Assembly: GCA_963970005.1 (NCBI GenBank)
Contig: CAXAMN010001225.1
Span: forward strand, 681,117 to 745,116
DNA from: Durusdinium trenchii
Lineage: Eukaryota; Sar; Dinophyceae; Suessiales; Symbiodiniaceae
DNA length: 64,000 bases
Direction: 5' to 3'
Part shown: one piece after another, positions 1-12,611 of the stretch
Position numbering within the stretch: the stretch's first letter is position 1
How the letters are laid out: each line of letters begins with the position of its first letter
Program-made: the position numbers and the translations under genes
Notes under the pieces: generated by a model
Database searches by the model: none
Told to the model about the DNA's origin: nothing
Seen by the model: the letters and a program-made list of their open reading frames with translations, nothing else

Positions 1-2295
1 AATTTGATCATCGCCATGCCATTCGGACTTGGACTAATGCAAGCCATGTTTGGGTCATAGCCATACAGCCACAAGGTCTCCAGGATACGTGCGAAAGAGT
101 TCTCCGCCTTCACCTTGAACTTGTCAGGCATTTTGGCCAAGAAGCTGTTGAGCAGGTCTTGGGACTCCTCCTTGCCCTCCTTCTGGAAGAGGACCATCTG
201 AGCACGCCCTGTTGAAGTGAAGCTCTCTGTCTTCTTGTACCTGCCACCAAAGCTGCCAAGCGCGACCTGCATTTTGGGCGTGCTGCTCCAATCTTTGATG
301 AGCCGGTTGTCCATGAACAGGATGGGCTCATCGAGGCTGCCAAGATCTGCCACCTCGCTCCCATGAATCTCCTGCAGAATTCAAAAGAAACAATCAGAAG
401 GTTGATTGGCAGTCAAAGGTTCAAGGTTAAAGGTTGAGACTGAGACATCAAAAACGTTCCCCAAAAACAAACATCTCACTGTCCCGCATCGCTTTCATGG
501 CAGCACCGTCATCTGACTGCAGCTTGTCAAGGCCGATCTGGAAGATTGGAAGGACAGTGGCCTCTGCCTCCTTCACCTTCTTCGCAGCGGCCTTTGCCTT
601 CTTCTGGACCTCCTTCAACGCAAGGGTCTCCTCAGAGCGTTTCCTCTTGTTCTCATCTCGCTGAACTTTCCTGGTGAGGTTGGCTACATGACAAGACAAG
701 TTTTGCGCGCTTTTGCTGAGCCTTCCAGCCAGGAGCTTGACCTGCTCGACACATTTCTTCCAAATCTCGAGCTTCTCGTCCAACTCTGCAATAGACTTTG
801 CAGTCAAGACCTTCTCTATGAGCTCTGCCATCTCCATCCTGCTCAATAAAGCACCAGTGTCCTGGACAATCAAAGCAGATTTGCCCTCCGCAAGCTGGCG
901 GTGGAGCATCTCAGAGACTTGTTCCCCAGCAGGCTTCTTGGAGCTAGAAGACTGCCTGCGAATCTTGCTACTCTCTGTGGTAGCTGCCTCAGACTTGGTG
1001 TCAGAACCGGTTTGGCTGTTGGCGGCGCTCTCTTCCGGCTCTTTCTGGGGCGAAGGAAGGTGAGGAGGCCCAGGGTCAACAACACTGAAGGCATCTTCCA
1101 CACTTTCTGCAAGCCACAACTTTCCCAAGCTCTGCCGGATGAGGGCAGTGTCCATGTATGCCTGCAACTCAGGATCATCCTTGTGTGACCCTCCAACTGC
1201 TTGCACAGCTTTGTTGAGCTTCTCCAACCCCTCGGAAACTCCTTTGGCGACACCAGGGAGGTCCTGCAGGGACTCTCAAGTAAAACCCATCCAAGAAAGC
1301 TGAGAGACCCTTACTTCAGAAAAATAACAACAACCGAAACCAGATACTTTGGGGGAAGTAGGTCAGGCTCTGAGGTTGCAGCGCACGGAAAGTTTTCAAG
1401 ACTGCTCCTTCTTGAGTTTGCCATATTTTTTGGGAGCCTCATCTGCAATGTTACCCCGCTTCGGCTTCTTGTTGGAAGGTTCCGGATCCTCCGGCTCAGC
1501 CTTGACGTTCTGGAGGTCATCAAGGAGAGCAGGGGCGTTGTGTGAGCTCGCACTCCTCACAAAAGATGAATCATTGTGTCCTCCAACAGAAGTCTTGCAA
1601 ACTTGCAGCAGGTCATCACGTTCTTTTCGATCAGCATCCTTCAGCTGCTTCGAGTTTTCAGAAACTGATGCATCAATGTAGTGACTCCTGTCCCGCATTC
1701 GTTCCTTGAACTTTGGCAACCAGAGCTTGGTCAAAGCTCCTTCACCCTCCCTGTCATAGTGGCCCTTGAGAAGCTCTTTGAACTCTGCATCCGAATCAGC
1801 CCTTGACATACCCTTTGGTTTACTGCGCTCCAGGAAGTAGTCATCAATCCCAAGAAGGACTTCACCTTCTCGAACTGTGTAGGCAATGCGGACACCATGG
1901 TCACGCTTCCACGCAACCCAGTCCACCAACTTCTTTCTCGAAGTTCCTTCAGGGTTCTCTCTGATGAAGTCTTCAATGGCAGCCTGAGCACGGCTGGGGT
2001 CAGACATGATCTGCATGAAGCTTTTCGTCTCAGGAGGCTTTGCGCCGGCAGCTTGATATTTCAAAGCTTCATAGGGACGGTGGTGCTGCCGACAGAATTT
2101 GGAGTTCTTGAGCTTTTTCTCTTCACACGCAGGTAGGAAGCAGCTATCATTCTTCTGCTTGCCACCTTGACCACCAGCAGTGCCCTTGCCCCGCCCCTTG
2201 GCCTTGGCTTTAGCAGCTGGTTCAGCCTGTTCAGCTCCCCCACTCTTCTCTGCAGCCGCTGCATCAACAGCTTCAAGCTCAGAGAAATCATCCAT
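1..2295 (-). CDS. Multi-exon gene of unknown function, 3' part runs off the window
   Basis: I do not recognise the family by name. The first visible exon opens with ATG at 2295 (MDDFSELEAV) after a pyrimidine-rich tract and AGs near 2325, which could be a spliced-leader acceptor. Residues 52-71 form a C-x4-C-x10-C-x2-H module with an extra His, followed by a charged segment and a basic C-terminal patch. A second exon starts near 1270 after a CTGCAG acceptor. It carries an acidic and Ser-rich stretch, then a Lys/Glu-rich coiled coil (about 600-780). A third exon starts at 371 after CTGCAG, with an intron of about 97 bp (468-372) if the donor is GTTTTT. It continues past base 1 in the same frame. 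The donor of the first intron (near 1396-1410) is not certain. Related sequences are, from memory, abundant in Symbiodinium; a nucleic-acid role is only a guess. Confidence 0.6.
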
Positions 2296-2310
2296 AGCGT
2301 TTCTACACAA

Positions 2311-3020
2311 ACGTCACTAGAGGCCTGAAAAATCTGCAAAGAGAAAAGTGAAGCACCTCAAGCAGCAAAAGTGTCAAGGTGAGGAAAGAAGCCAGATTTG
2401 GCGATTAAGAGTTCTTTATTAATCCAGCGCTGCTTTGGTCTAACAGTGGGGTCAGTGGGGTGTGAGCTGGGCTAAAGGAGGCACAGGTGTTTTGTGTTAC
2501 CGTCTTAAAGGTGTTGTTCGCTCAGCCTCCTGGGGCTCTTTGTTGCTTGCTGCGAAGCACATTCTGGCTCAACGACATTACTACCAACTACTTAAGAAGG
2601 TGGATTGTTGCTTGTTGTGCCTTCAACCATTGTTTGACTTAAGCGCGTTGGGAGTTATCTGCCTGGGTGTAACCTGGGCATGTGGCCTCATTGGTTGTGT
2701 ACTGGCAAGTTGGAGCTGGATGCCTGAACCCCATCTAACCAACAAAGCCTCCAAGGTTTCAGTGAGTTCCAGTGAACTCCAGTGAGTTCGGGTGGGGTTA
2801 CAAAAGCCACAGAAAAGGTTTGCAAAGAAACAGCTGAAGCACTGTGAAACATGGCCATAGCAACTGCAACAACAAACAGCTCGAACAAAAGAGCGCAAGG
2901 GTTTTCGACCATTCGTTGGAAAACATTGCGCTTCAGGCAGGCCCCCAAGCAAACTCTCAAAACTCGGTGTAATGGAAACATCTGAACAGCAAACCATGTT
3001 GTAAAGGGTTTCTCTGTAAC
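2311..3020. other. Intergenic or intronic stretch
   Basis: No convincing exon on either strand. It holds one copy of the diverged period-10 repeat at 2762-2796. It could be an intron if the flanking minus-strand units belong to one transcript. Confidence 0.4.
2762..2796 (-). repeat. Period-10 short tandem repeat, diverged copy
   Basis: Three near-copies of a 10-bp unit (GTTCCAGTGA, ACTCCAGTGA, GTTCGGGTGG) lie in tandem. The same unit in cleaner form (TTCCGGTGAG) recurs at 5163-5194 and 9930-9957, always in the same orientation relative to the minus-strand genes. Confidence 0.65.
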
Positions 3021-4607
3021 TCAGTGGCCTTCAAACTGAGCAGGAGACTCAGACTGAGACTGCCTGGGGTCTACACGGCTCGTATTCCCTAGCACATACA
3101 TCATCCAAGCGCACTGTGTCACCAGGTGCATACCGTTGCCGACAAATTTCTTGAGCTGAAAAGATGACAGGCCTTCCAAGGCCTCACTCATCGGAGACTT
3201 CCCAAAATCTTCTTGCATCTCTGGAAAGAGGAGGAATCCCATGGCTGCAAAATGCTCTAAGGCCGTCATGATCTCCCATGAGTCAGGGCGCTGGGTGTTG
3301 ACTGCTACCACAGTCCCATGTCTCAAATTGACAGGCCAGTCGCTGCCTCCTGAATTGCCTTTGGTGTTTGGGTGATGGTCGATGTCAAACAAAAAGTCAC
3401 CTCCCAAGGAAGAGGCCAAGGATGCTTCCTCCATCCACTCAGTAAAGCGCTGTACGCCACCAGGAGGCAAAATCAATCGCAGCAAATCGCTTTTGGGAGT
3501 GGTGTACACATCAAGCGGTTTCAAATGGTTCTTTTGCTTCCTAGCCAACATGCAGTATTCCTCGGTCCTGTCTTCTTCTGTGGCTAAAGCAAAAGCATGC
3601 CCGCTGAGGATTGTGGCCCGGTGGAACCGAGCTGCGAAGTCCGCAGCAATGGCTTTAGGGTGGTCTGGGCCATGCCACACTGTAGTCTTGGAGTTCAAAG
3701 CTGCTCACAACACCCGCAGCCTCTTGTGTGGCCAGCCCATCAACTCTGGCCCCACTCGCACCCAAACACAGAAGTGGGTGTCCTCCAGGCTCTGCTGAAA
3801 AACCTTCTCAATTGGGTAGCGAGGCGTGCACTCAACAAAAGCGATGTCTTCTTGCAGCTTGGATCCTGTGAGCTTCCTCTCAGCCATCCAGATGCCATGA
3901 GGCACCTCACATTCACTGGCATCAGCGTCCTGGGAACCTTCTGATGTCCAAGGCAAGCAGGACACACCAGCACAGCAAATCATCAATGGCCGCTGGTAGA
4001 AGGGGGTCTGGCGAGGTCGGCAAAGAGGATGGGCAGGGCACTCCTGACCATGCGCATAGCACCAAGAAGTTGCATTGTCCGGAAAAAGCATCTCAGCATT
4101 TTGTTGGACCCATTGGACAATTGAGCCAAAAGCATCCCTTCTCTGCTCCAAGGTAGCATTGGGTGGGGGCATTGCAGATTCAATCCACTCTTGCCCCAGC
4201 TTTGGGAGACGGTCCAAAATGTCACCAAAAACACATCCACGGCCGGCTGCTAAATGCATCAAGACTTGTCTGCACGCCGGATCTTTGTCAGAAGCTCTTG
4301 CATGGTGGATGGAGTCTGCGCAATCCCACCCAAAGTGTTTGCATAAACCTGCCAGCCCAAGCCTCAGAGATTCTCTGGGGCAATCTATACCAGAGTAGTC
4401 TGTGTAAAGGGTGAAGCCAGTAAGGAAATGAGAATGTAGGCGCAACTTGATTTCTTCATCCCCCTCAAAGCAATTCGTCAAAGACTCTACGAGCCAAGAT
4501 GACCACTCACCCAACTGCTTTGGGTTAGCAGGGCCAGGGGGCAGTCGCTCTGCCCGATGATTGCGCTCATCATGCCATGATCTCCGCTGCCGTTTCTGGG
4601 AGGCCAT
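3021..4607 (-). pseudogene. C5 DNA methyltransferase-like gene with one in-frame stop
   Basis: The frame is continuous from ATG at 4607 to the stop at 3021 except for one TGA at 3705-3707, giving about 528 codons. Motifs appear in the order expected for a cytosine-5 methyltransferase. A motif-I-like DYSGID lies at residues 70-75. A motif-IV-like GVSCLPW has Cys217 in the nucleophile position. A motif-VI-like VECTP lies at 258-262, a motif-VIII-like PHKRLR at 293-298, and a motif-X-like VGNGM near 489-493. The classic Pro-Cys of motif IV reads Ser-Cys here. The TGA falls just after motif VIII, and reading resumes at once in the same frame with conserved sequence, so this is a recent nonsense change, a readthrough codon or an RNA-editing site. 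ATG follows a TGGTCAG that could be a trans-splice acceptor. DNA substrate and activity are inferred from motifs only. From memory, such methyltransferase-like genes are expanded in Symbiodinium and some are retrotransposon-borne. Confidence 0.7.
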
Positions 4608-5742
4608 CTGACCAGACTATGACTATGAGCCTCTATGGACTCTATGAACCAAATCTTCAAACATCACCCTCTCCCCAAAAAAACTAAATCCAGCGAAACA
4701 TACCCTGCACAGCACTTCTTCGGTCATGACACCGCTGTAGAGCAACTTAAGCTTACACAAGAGCAAGCGAGTCTTGCACGTCGCTCTACACTACACACGG
4801 GATGATGGGAGAACATGGAAGAGGACGCCAAAAGGTGGATATACTAGGGATTGTGCACGGCTGTTTCTACAAAAGCCTGACATAAAGGAAACAACCAAAC
4901 AGCTTTAAGAGACTAGTTGAACACCTAGCGAAAGACATGGTGCTGACAGGCAATTACAGAAAGCTCATGTCACTGCTTGACAGGAGAGGAAAAATGAGCC
5001 ACACACATTTGAATTGTGAAAAACCATTGAAACTAGAAAGAAACAAATGAAACCGCACAGAAACTTCAAGAAACTGAATGAAATTGCAGAAAACTGCTTG
5101 AAATGCAAAAAACATCCAACTTAAGAAGGTTTTGTCCAAACAGCCCTACCACAAAGCCCTGGCTTCCGGTGGATTCCGGTGAGTTCCGGTGAGAACGCCA
5201 AAAAGAACAAAACGGTCTGCAAAAGCACCACAAAACAGCTCTGAAACATACATTTCCAAGGTCTGTACACCGAACTTACAACGCTTGTGGCGAAGTTGTT
5301 GTGAGGTGTAAAACTGTTTGTGGTGAAGCTGTGGGTGTGAGGCTGTCAGGTTCGCGTTGCAGAAACCTAGCCTTGAGCGCATATCCCGGCCCAAATTGGA
5401 ACTGCATTGCAAGACACACATTTCCACACAAAAACCCAGCTTCAAACCACAAGCGACCTGATGTGGTTCAAGTGCCTGTGGGGGCTAGAACGGCTCCAAA
5501 CATGAGTGGCACCTCAAAAACGGTAGGTTTGCTTCTAAAACGCGCAGGAACACAGCAAGCCGCCAGAATCACCACAAAAACACTGTGTTTGTAGCAGGAT
5601 GCGCTTGTTTCTGCTTTGGTGTGTGTGTGTGCGTGCGCGCGCAGCGTTGTCAAGAGCGCACTAAGAAAAATGGAAGCTGATGCTTGACATGACACCAAAC
5701 GTAGTTGGCAAAACACAAGTGCTCCTTTTCTCAAACAAACCC
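4608..5742. other. Stretch without a recognisable gene
   Basis: Contains a period-10 repeat at 5163-5194 and a short GT/GC microsatellite at 5617-5642. No coding exon could be supported. Confidence 0.4.
5163..5194 (-). repeat. Period-10 short tandem repeat
   Basis: Three tandem units, TTCCGGTGGA, TTCCGGTGAG and TTCCGGTGAG, lie between the methyltransferase-like gene and the large unknown gene. Confidence 0.75.
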
Positions 5743-8700
5743 TTATCCGCCCTTGGAACACAAGGTCCAAGTGTTGCCATTCGAAAACCTCCAAACACAT
5801 CCTTTTGGTGGAGGTAGATTGGGATGAATGTAGCCATATTTCCTCGCGTCTGCAAGCCACGATGGGACCCCATAGGTGGTACCGCCAGTGAACTTGTTCC
5901 GAGACCTTTGAACCGGAGTGGTGGTGGGAATCAAACCCTGCAAAGCAAACTGTTCCATTTGCTGGTGCACTGGCTGAGGCACACCCTCAGCAGCTGGCCC
6001 CAAAAGGCCTTCACCAACTTCTTCTTGTTCCAGATGTGGTCTGGGAGCGCTCCCAAAATCTCTGTAAGCATCATAGTCACTCCAATCAGAAACAATGTTC
6101 TGGTCCAATGCGTCTTCTTGAGGGCGCCCATTCTCTGACTTCATTTGTTGAATCAATTTCCAACATTGAAACATGTGCAGATCTCTAGTGTCAACAGAGG
6201 CCCCAAACACAATCCAAGCTTTCAACATCCTGCGGCAAGTTTGCTGGTCGCCGGCAACACCAAAGGACAGCTCTTTGGTGCATCTCTTGCTCACATTGTG
6301 CTCTGGCCTGGTGCACCTCATTTGCAAGCCTGAAAGCACCTTGTTTTTGTATCTCGGCGTCAGCAGACAAAGGCCCCAGGAATCTGCAGAAAAAGTCTTC
6401 TGGTGAGGAGCAACTTGCTTGGCTTTCACTCTTGCTTCAGGAAGCGTGGGTTTTGGTGGTTTGGCCGAGGCCTTGGCGCAGGCAACGTTCGGCTCTTTGC
6501 TGCTGGAACTGGAACTGCTCTCAGAAGAAGAACTTGAAGTGGAACTTGAGGTGGAGCTGGTGGGGTTCTGAGGGGCTGCGTGGTTCTCAGTGGCATGAGA
6601 GAAGGCTTCTGTTTGGGGCGCTGGCGCTATATCCAATTCTGATCCAGACACCTCATCTGAACAGCAGTCTTCCTCATTGCCAGGGAAGTCGTCCGGCTCA
6701 TCAAGCAAGGCCAGAACTCTCTCAACACTAGCGTCCTCCCTAGTGGCTCGCTTGCGTTGCTTCTTTGGCTCCGGCTGACAAACAAGCAAGCCCCAATCAT
6801 CACCTTCGATTTGCAAGCATTGCTTCCTTTTTGCAGGCGCTATAGCTGGAACTTGATCACTGTCTTTGTTCAAAAGCTGTTTGTATTTGGACGCTTGAGC
6901 GAGGTGTGGGATCTGGAGTCGATGGTCTTCGGCTGTCAAAAGTAATCGCAAATAGCTGAGAGGTATTGCGTTAGCATCCTTGCCCCGCTTCATGTACCAA
7001 ACAAGAGGCTGAGAATCTCCAGCAGTGAAAGGAACCAGGTGTCTACCAGAAGAAGCTGTCTGCATGCGCCAGCCCAGTCTCTCCAAATGGCAAAGAAGCT
7101 CATACCGAGAAAGGTCTTCAAGGGGCCCATCCCGAACTGTCAACAAAGGCCGCCGCTTGAGGAGTTTCCAGCAGCTTTTGACAGAAGCCCGTCCAAGGTC
7201 AGACATGCTCCAAACAGTTGCACCCACGCTGTTGGCGCAAGCCTCAACATAGCCCAGCTCCTGCAGCAAGGTTGAAAGCACGGGTGAGAAAGCTGAGAGT
7301 TTGATTTTCGTGGTTTCCTGGTTGAAGCAAAAAATTGGAAACTTATTGCAGGCCTCCTCAAATAACACAACAAAGCGCTCGCTTCTCCATAAGAACTCCA
7401 CTTCGTGGGCTGTTTCAACAATGCCCCAAACCTGGTTTGAAAGAACCTGAAAACGGGGTTTTGGGGCATCCACGACTCACGACCCAGCAAGGCCTTCCAC
7501 GTGTGAAGGTGGCTCAAATGCACAAGTGGATCCTTCTCATCGACCTGGTATGACTTGGCTGTCAGAAGCAACTCAAGTAGGCCAGATGCAACCCTATCGA
7601 AAGCTGCAGGCCCATTGCCCAGCTCCACCGCATAGTAGGCTTCCGGGGACACTTCCCAGCAAACTGATTTTTGTAAAGCCTCCAAGCCAAACATGTGGGT
7701 CGTCAACACCAATGGAAGCTGTTCGACAGGCACACTTCCAGAGTGGGTGGAGTCCAAGTTCACCGGAGTGCTCAAAACATAGGCAGTGTTCTCATCACAA
7801 TGCAAACACTGGTGCACAGAAATTGCCAAGTCAGTATGGGTCAAATACCCAGCCCTTGCTCTCTTGCTCCGATAGGGAGCTGTGTCCACAATTGAAAACC
7901 AAAACTTGCAATCATCACCAACCCAACTTGGCAAGGGTAGCGGCAATCGGCACTGTTCAGAAGGTGTTTGCTGCTTCAACCGATCCAGCAAAGACATTGT
8001 GGCTGCAGGGGGTGGTGCTGTGCAAGAATAGATGCGGAAATCAGAAGCAGATTCCAAGTCCTTCATTTGATCATGGAAAAAGCACAAAGCCGAATCTCGA
8101 AGGACAGCTAAGTAGTGGGCCCCAACATCTCTGTCAGCTATTGCTCCTTGCTCCAAGTTTTGGCCCTTGGCGGGCTGCTTCTCATGGCCCAGCAAAGCAA
8201 TGCATGGAGGCGGCACGTGATACAAAGTTGCTTTGTCTGCCCTGTAAACAATTTGCCGGTAGAGTTTGTCCCAAGGATGTTTCTGAACATTCCACGCGGG
8301 GTGGTTTCCAAAGCCAAGCTTTTCTGCCAGCTGCTTCGGAGACCTTGCCCCATCCACAAATTCAGCAAGCACCTCCAAAAAAGCGGGGTCTGAATCCAAG
8401 AAATCGCTAATTTCAGACACTCTCAAAGCCAAGCTGTCAAAGGCCTCAGTGTGTTGTGTAGCCCCTCTGCCACGGCGAAGCACCCGTGCGTGCCCACCCT
8501 CAACCCTTCTCTCTACAGCATGGCAAAACCGGAAGTGAGAGATGAATATTGAAAGCTCAGGAAGCTCCACCAGCTCTGTTCCCTCCAAGAACGCTTCAGC
8601 CTGAGACCTCAGAGGCTCAGATTGGAGGCGCTGAATTTTACAATGCGGATCGCTGCACTCTAGGCACTTGCGCAGAGTATCTTGGGCAACCATCTTCGAG

Positions 8701-11360
8701 TGATGAGCAACTGCACTGACAACTAAAGGTGGCACAGTAAATGCATAGAGCTTCAAAGTGAATGTATGAAGCAGAAACGACCTCCCTCTTTCGAACTCTT
8801 GGAGCAACTTACCCCTCTCTATCGCAGACACATCACTGAGCAAAACAGTCAAGGAAATTGTTGTCTCATTCTGCAAACTTTCAAACATTGCAAAAAAGTC
8901 TCCAGCACAAATTTCTGGAACACGCAAGCCCCTCATTGGGCAAGCCTCCCATCTTTGACGCACATCTTTGGAAACTTCAGACCAATCCAACCCAAAGTGG
9001 CATGGGCAGCCCTCAGCCCACGCAAAACAAAGGCGCACGAGTTCGTAAAGCTTGTCCAGCACCAAAACAGAAGCCCAGAAGAAAACAGAAGTGATAGCAG
9101 AGTTGGCAGTCTCAAGGTCAGGCCCAACCTTGTTGCTGGCACCTTTGTACTTTTGCAATGACCAGCCATAAAGTAGCACTGGCTTCACATCCATCAAAGC
9201 TTTGCAGCAGTAGGCAACACTACCCCATCTTGGTCTGTAAACCTTGCAGGAAAAGCTTGCAAGTTTGTACCGAAGCTGCTGTCCAACAGGGCTGCTGAAA
9301 CATGTTTCCAGCAGTTTGTCGCAAGTCTGTTTGTCAGAAAGCAAGGAGCAAACCTTTGCCAAACGGTCAACTTCTCCGTCCAAGATCTCTGTCACAGTTA
9401 ATACTTCACTTGCAGCATTGTGGATGACATGCAAGAGGCCAGGAAAAGCAAGTGAAGAAGAAAAGGAAACTGTCTCACACCTGTCTTCTGCAACAGCCAA
9501 AATTTGGAAGTCATCAGCTGGCTCAATATGAAGCAAATCACTTTGCCCTGATCCCTGGATCCAAGGAAACACTGCGCGCACAGGCATCGGTAAAACAAAT
9601 GGCAAAGCAAACTCTGTGCCCAAATCTGTAGTGCAAGAACAAATCTCAGAGCAATATCTCGCCAAATCAGATTCCGAACTCCCTGCTTCCAAGAACAATG
9701 AGTGCAGCACAGCGTGAAACTTCTGGGGTAAAGTGCCACCAGTTCCACCTAGAGAAGTGCAAGGTAGAGTATGGTTGATCAATTCCGCCTCCAAGTATCT
9801 GATGTTCACTTCATCCATTTCAAGGGCCATCCCGTCGTCTATGTCAGAGTGCTGCCTCAACTCGCTATTTTTCAATCCATGTTTGCGCAGAAGGTGTTGG
9901 GTGGGAAGGAAAAAAGGTGTTGTATTCCAATGAGTTCCGGTGGGTTCCGGTGAAACTACATGAACTCAACAAAAAAAACTTAACGCCCCAAACATATTGT
10001 TTAGTCCAATGCTCTATCAAAAGCTCCACAATTACATCAGCGTGGCAAGCCCCATGTAAATTGCGCGAGGTCAACATTTGCACTGCGCAGTTAGAGTCAT
10101 TGACACGCCACCGAGGTACCAAAGGTAAATTTGCTCGTGGGCACACAGCAGTGCTCTCTGAGCAGACGCCGCCTTTAGACTGAGCATGGTGGTCAACTGG
10201 AAACTTCTGCCATGCTGGGTGGAGCTGTCTGTCATCATCCACCTCAAGTACTGCCCAGCTTTGTTCTTCTCTCGGCACCACAACATGAACCCTCCATCCA
10301 GCAGAAGCCTCCATCTGGACAAAGTGCCCTTGTGGGGGACAAGCAAAGCAGAATCTCTCAAAGCTTCCCGAAACACCTTGATGAAGAGTGGGGGCACCAC
10401 AAGTTCGATTGCCTTTGATACTACAGCCTTGAGTTTTGCAGAGTTCCACAAACAATCTGCAAGAAGAAGAACTTGCAACAACCAAATCACCTTGTATTTG
10501 AGTTTCCGCCTCACTTGACCATCTAGAGATGTCACAGCGGCGCGATGCTGCAAGTCTTTGCAAGCCTTGTGGAAATAGACCGGGTCAAGTTGTTCTTGCA
10601 TATTGTTCATCACTCTAACAAGTTGCAAGACGTGGCCATATTCAACCAAATCAAAGTCATCGCTAACATCCAAAGTCTTCCCAAAAGTTTTCAACACATC
10701 TCCAATCTGCTGGGCAACAGCTTTGTTCATTTCCAACTTCTGATCTTCAAACGAAGAAGACAAAGGACACGGGGGAGGCTTGCCCAATCCCAACAGCTGC
10801 CAATTTAAGAACAAAGATCTTGACCCTCCAATCTTGTGGCGATGTGGAAGATCTGGAAGCACAATGTACTTTGAAATGCCTTTGGAGCACAGGAAAGCAT
10901 GTTGAGGGGCCATACGAAGAGCTAGTGTAGGAACAGACCTTTGCGTCCAGTGTCTCTTAAGAGGCATCACACCCCACAAGCGCTCAGCCTGGCCAGGTTC
11001 CAAATGGACAACCAAACCACGTAGAGCCCTGTTTGAGCACTGCAAAAGCGGAACCGGCTGCTCAAGCAGACAAGCATGTTGGACTTCAAACACATACAGC
11101 TGCGAGTTTTCCAAAACATTTCTCCAAAAATCTATTTGCAGCTGGGCTGAGTCTGTGTACACCTCCATGAAATCGTAAGGTGACGGGGCCTGAACTTCCA
11201 CCAAGCCAAAGAGTGAATTAGATTGCACAGCATCTACCGCCCCCAAAGCACTGGCTTGTTGCGAGTGGGCCTCATGTGGTATGAAAATCTTTTTGGATTT
11301 TGCTCCACGCGTAGCTGCTCTGACATTGATGTGACCCAGTGAGGCCAGCCATAAAAGCAT
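5743..11360 (-). CDS. Large multi-exon gene of unknown function
   Basis: At least three long exons read on the minus strand. Exon A (11360 to 10084, about 425 codons) starts with MLLWLASLGH. It joins exon B in phase across a 219-bp GT-AG intron (10083-9865) whose 3' part holds the period-10 repeat. Exon B runs from 9864 to about 7474 (about 797 codons) and has Cys/His pairs but no motif I can name. It meets exon C in another frame around 7475-7437. A consensus GTGAGT and a TTTTCAG lie there, but that pair does not preserve phase, so the exact junction is open. Exon C (to stop at 5743) has a Ser-rich low-complexity tract (about residues 310-330 of that exon) and a Cys-rich block with a central RCTRPEHNVSKRC. 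Total is about 1,790 aa. Segments resemble, from memory, unnamed Symbiodinium multicopy families; no enzymatic motif is evident. Confidence 0.6.
9865..10083 (-). other. Intron with terminal period-10 repeat
   Basis: The donor GTGCAAATG at 10083 and acceptor AATAG ending at 9865 join two coding frames in phase 2. The acceptor is preceded by a pyrimidine-rich tract. The repeat TTCCGGTGAG lies near the 3' end at 9930-9957. Confidence 0.65.
9930..9957 (-). repeat. Period-10 short tandem repeat inside an intron
   Basis: On the plus strand it reads GAGTTCCGGTGGGTTCCGGTG, about 2.5 units of TTCCGGTGRG. Confidence 0.75.
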
Positions 11361-12300
11361 ATCTCACCACATCTGCACCATGGAAACTCTGCGCCATGGA
11401 AACTCATTCAGAGCTTGTTGTGTCTTGTTGCGTTCACAAGTCACACCCCCTATCTTTTTTAGACAATTCCAGTTGCGTGATATTTGTATCATTGACCGAA
11501 TGCTCCATGGTTTTTGTTGCTTGGGTTGTGCTTGAACACCTCTACTCCTCTACTCCCCTGTCACACGCAAGCTTGGCAAAAAAAACAGTTCCAAAGCGAC
11601 CGGCAAAACTCTGACACGAAAAACCACCAAACATAGCGAGGAATTCGACAAGCGACGGCCCAAAAAGTGAAAAAGCAAGGTTCAAAGACAAACAGACTAT
11701 TTGTTTGTTTCTTAACAAACCTACACCTTAGCCTTGACCCTCACTGTCTCATTCATTCAGGCCACAACTACATGTATACACGCACGCGCAAGCACACAGC
11801 TCTAGCACACATGCAGCCATGCTACAGCCGCTACAGAAACTCCCCTGTCCTCTTTTGGCTCCTGAGCCAGAACGCAACATGGGAGTAGTGATGATATGTA
11901 TGCACCCAAGCCTGCCCAAAGCTCAACATTACAAATCTTGTTTCAGCCAGCACTTGGTTCAGCTGACCCAACTTTAGAGCAGCGAAACAACCATATCATC
12001 AGCTGCCCAGAAGTCGAACATTTCCAGGGAGTGCGAGAGGAATCAGTGCAACTTACAACTTACAAGGATTGCGGCACGTTTGATGAGGCCAGACCAAGCG
12101 CGAGCCACACCACCACTAGCCGCTCACTTGTTCTCACATCCAATTTCAAGCTGAACTTGCAGCTTGCAAACCTGCTGCTACACAATTAGCAAGGCGGCTG
12201 TCCATGTCCTGGTTTGTCCTTTCCACAGTTTCGTTTGGGCTTTTTAGGTGTTGTCCTCGTTTAGTTCTTGTTCCCCACCTGTCAGCTGGGGGTTGTTATA
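11361..12300. other. No gene seen
   Basis: Upstream flank of the large unknown gene. Short plus-strand ORFs have no exon signals or recognisable content. Confidence 0.4.
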
Positions 12301-12384
12301 TAAGGTTTTATGTCAGCTGCTTTGCTCCTCCTCTTCTCCTCTCCTCCTAGTCCTCCGCCTCCTCAACCGCGAGCGTCGGATGGC

Positions 12385-12600
12385 AGTGTTCTACGCCGGA
12401 CCTCAACCGTCAGCTCCGGATCCGCTGGACCTCCACCGCCAGCTCCGGACGGCAGTGCTCCCCGCCGGACCTCAACCGCCACCTCCGGGCGGCAGTGTGC
12501 CCCGCCGGACCTCAACTGCAGTGTTCCCCACCGGACATCAACCGCCAGCTTCCCCGCCGGACCTTAATAAACCGCCAGCCCGGACGGCAGTGTTCCCCGG
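12385..12600 (+). repeat. GC-rich minisatellite, unit about 39 bp
   Basis: Degenerate copies of a unit containing GACCTCAACCGCCAGCTCCG and GGCAGTG run in tandem. Because the period is near a multiple of three, both strands stay open and give artefactual ORFs such as 12248-12709. Confidence 0.7.
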
Positions 12601-12611
12601 CGACCTCAGCC

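Noticed and set aside
7526..8410. Plus-strand 294-aa ORF
   Set aside because: Antisense shadow of the 797-codon minus-strand exon.
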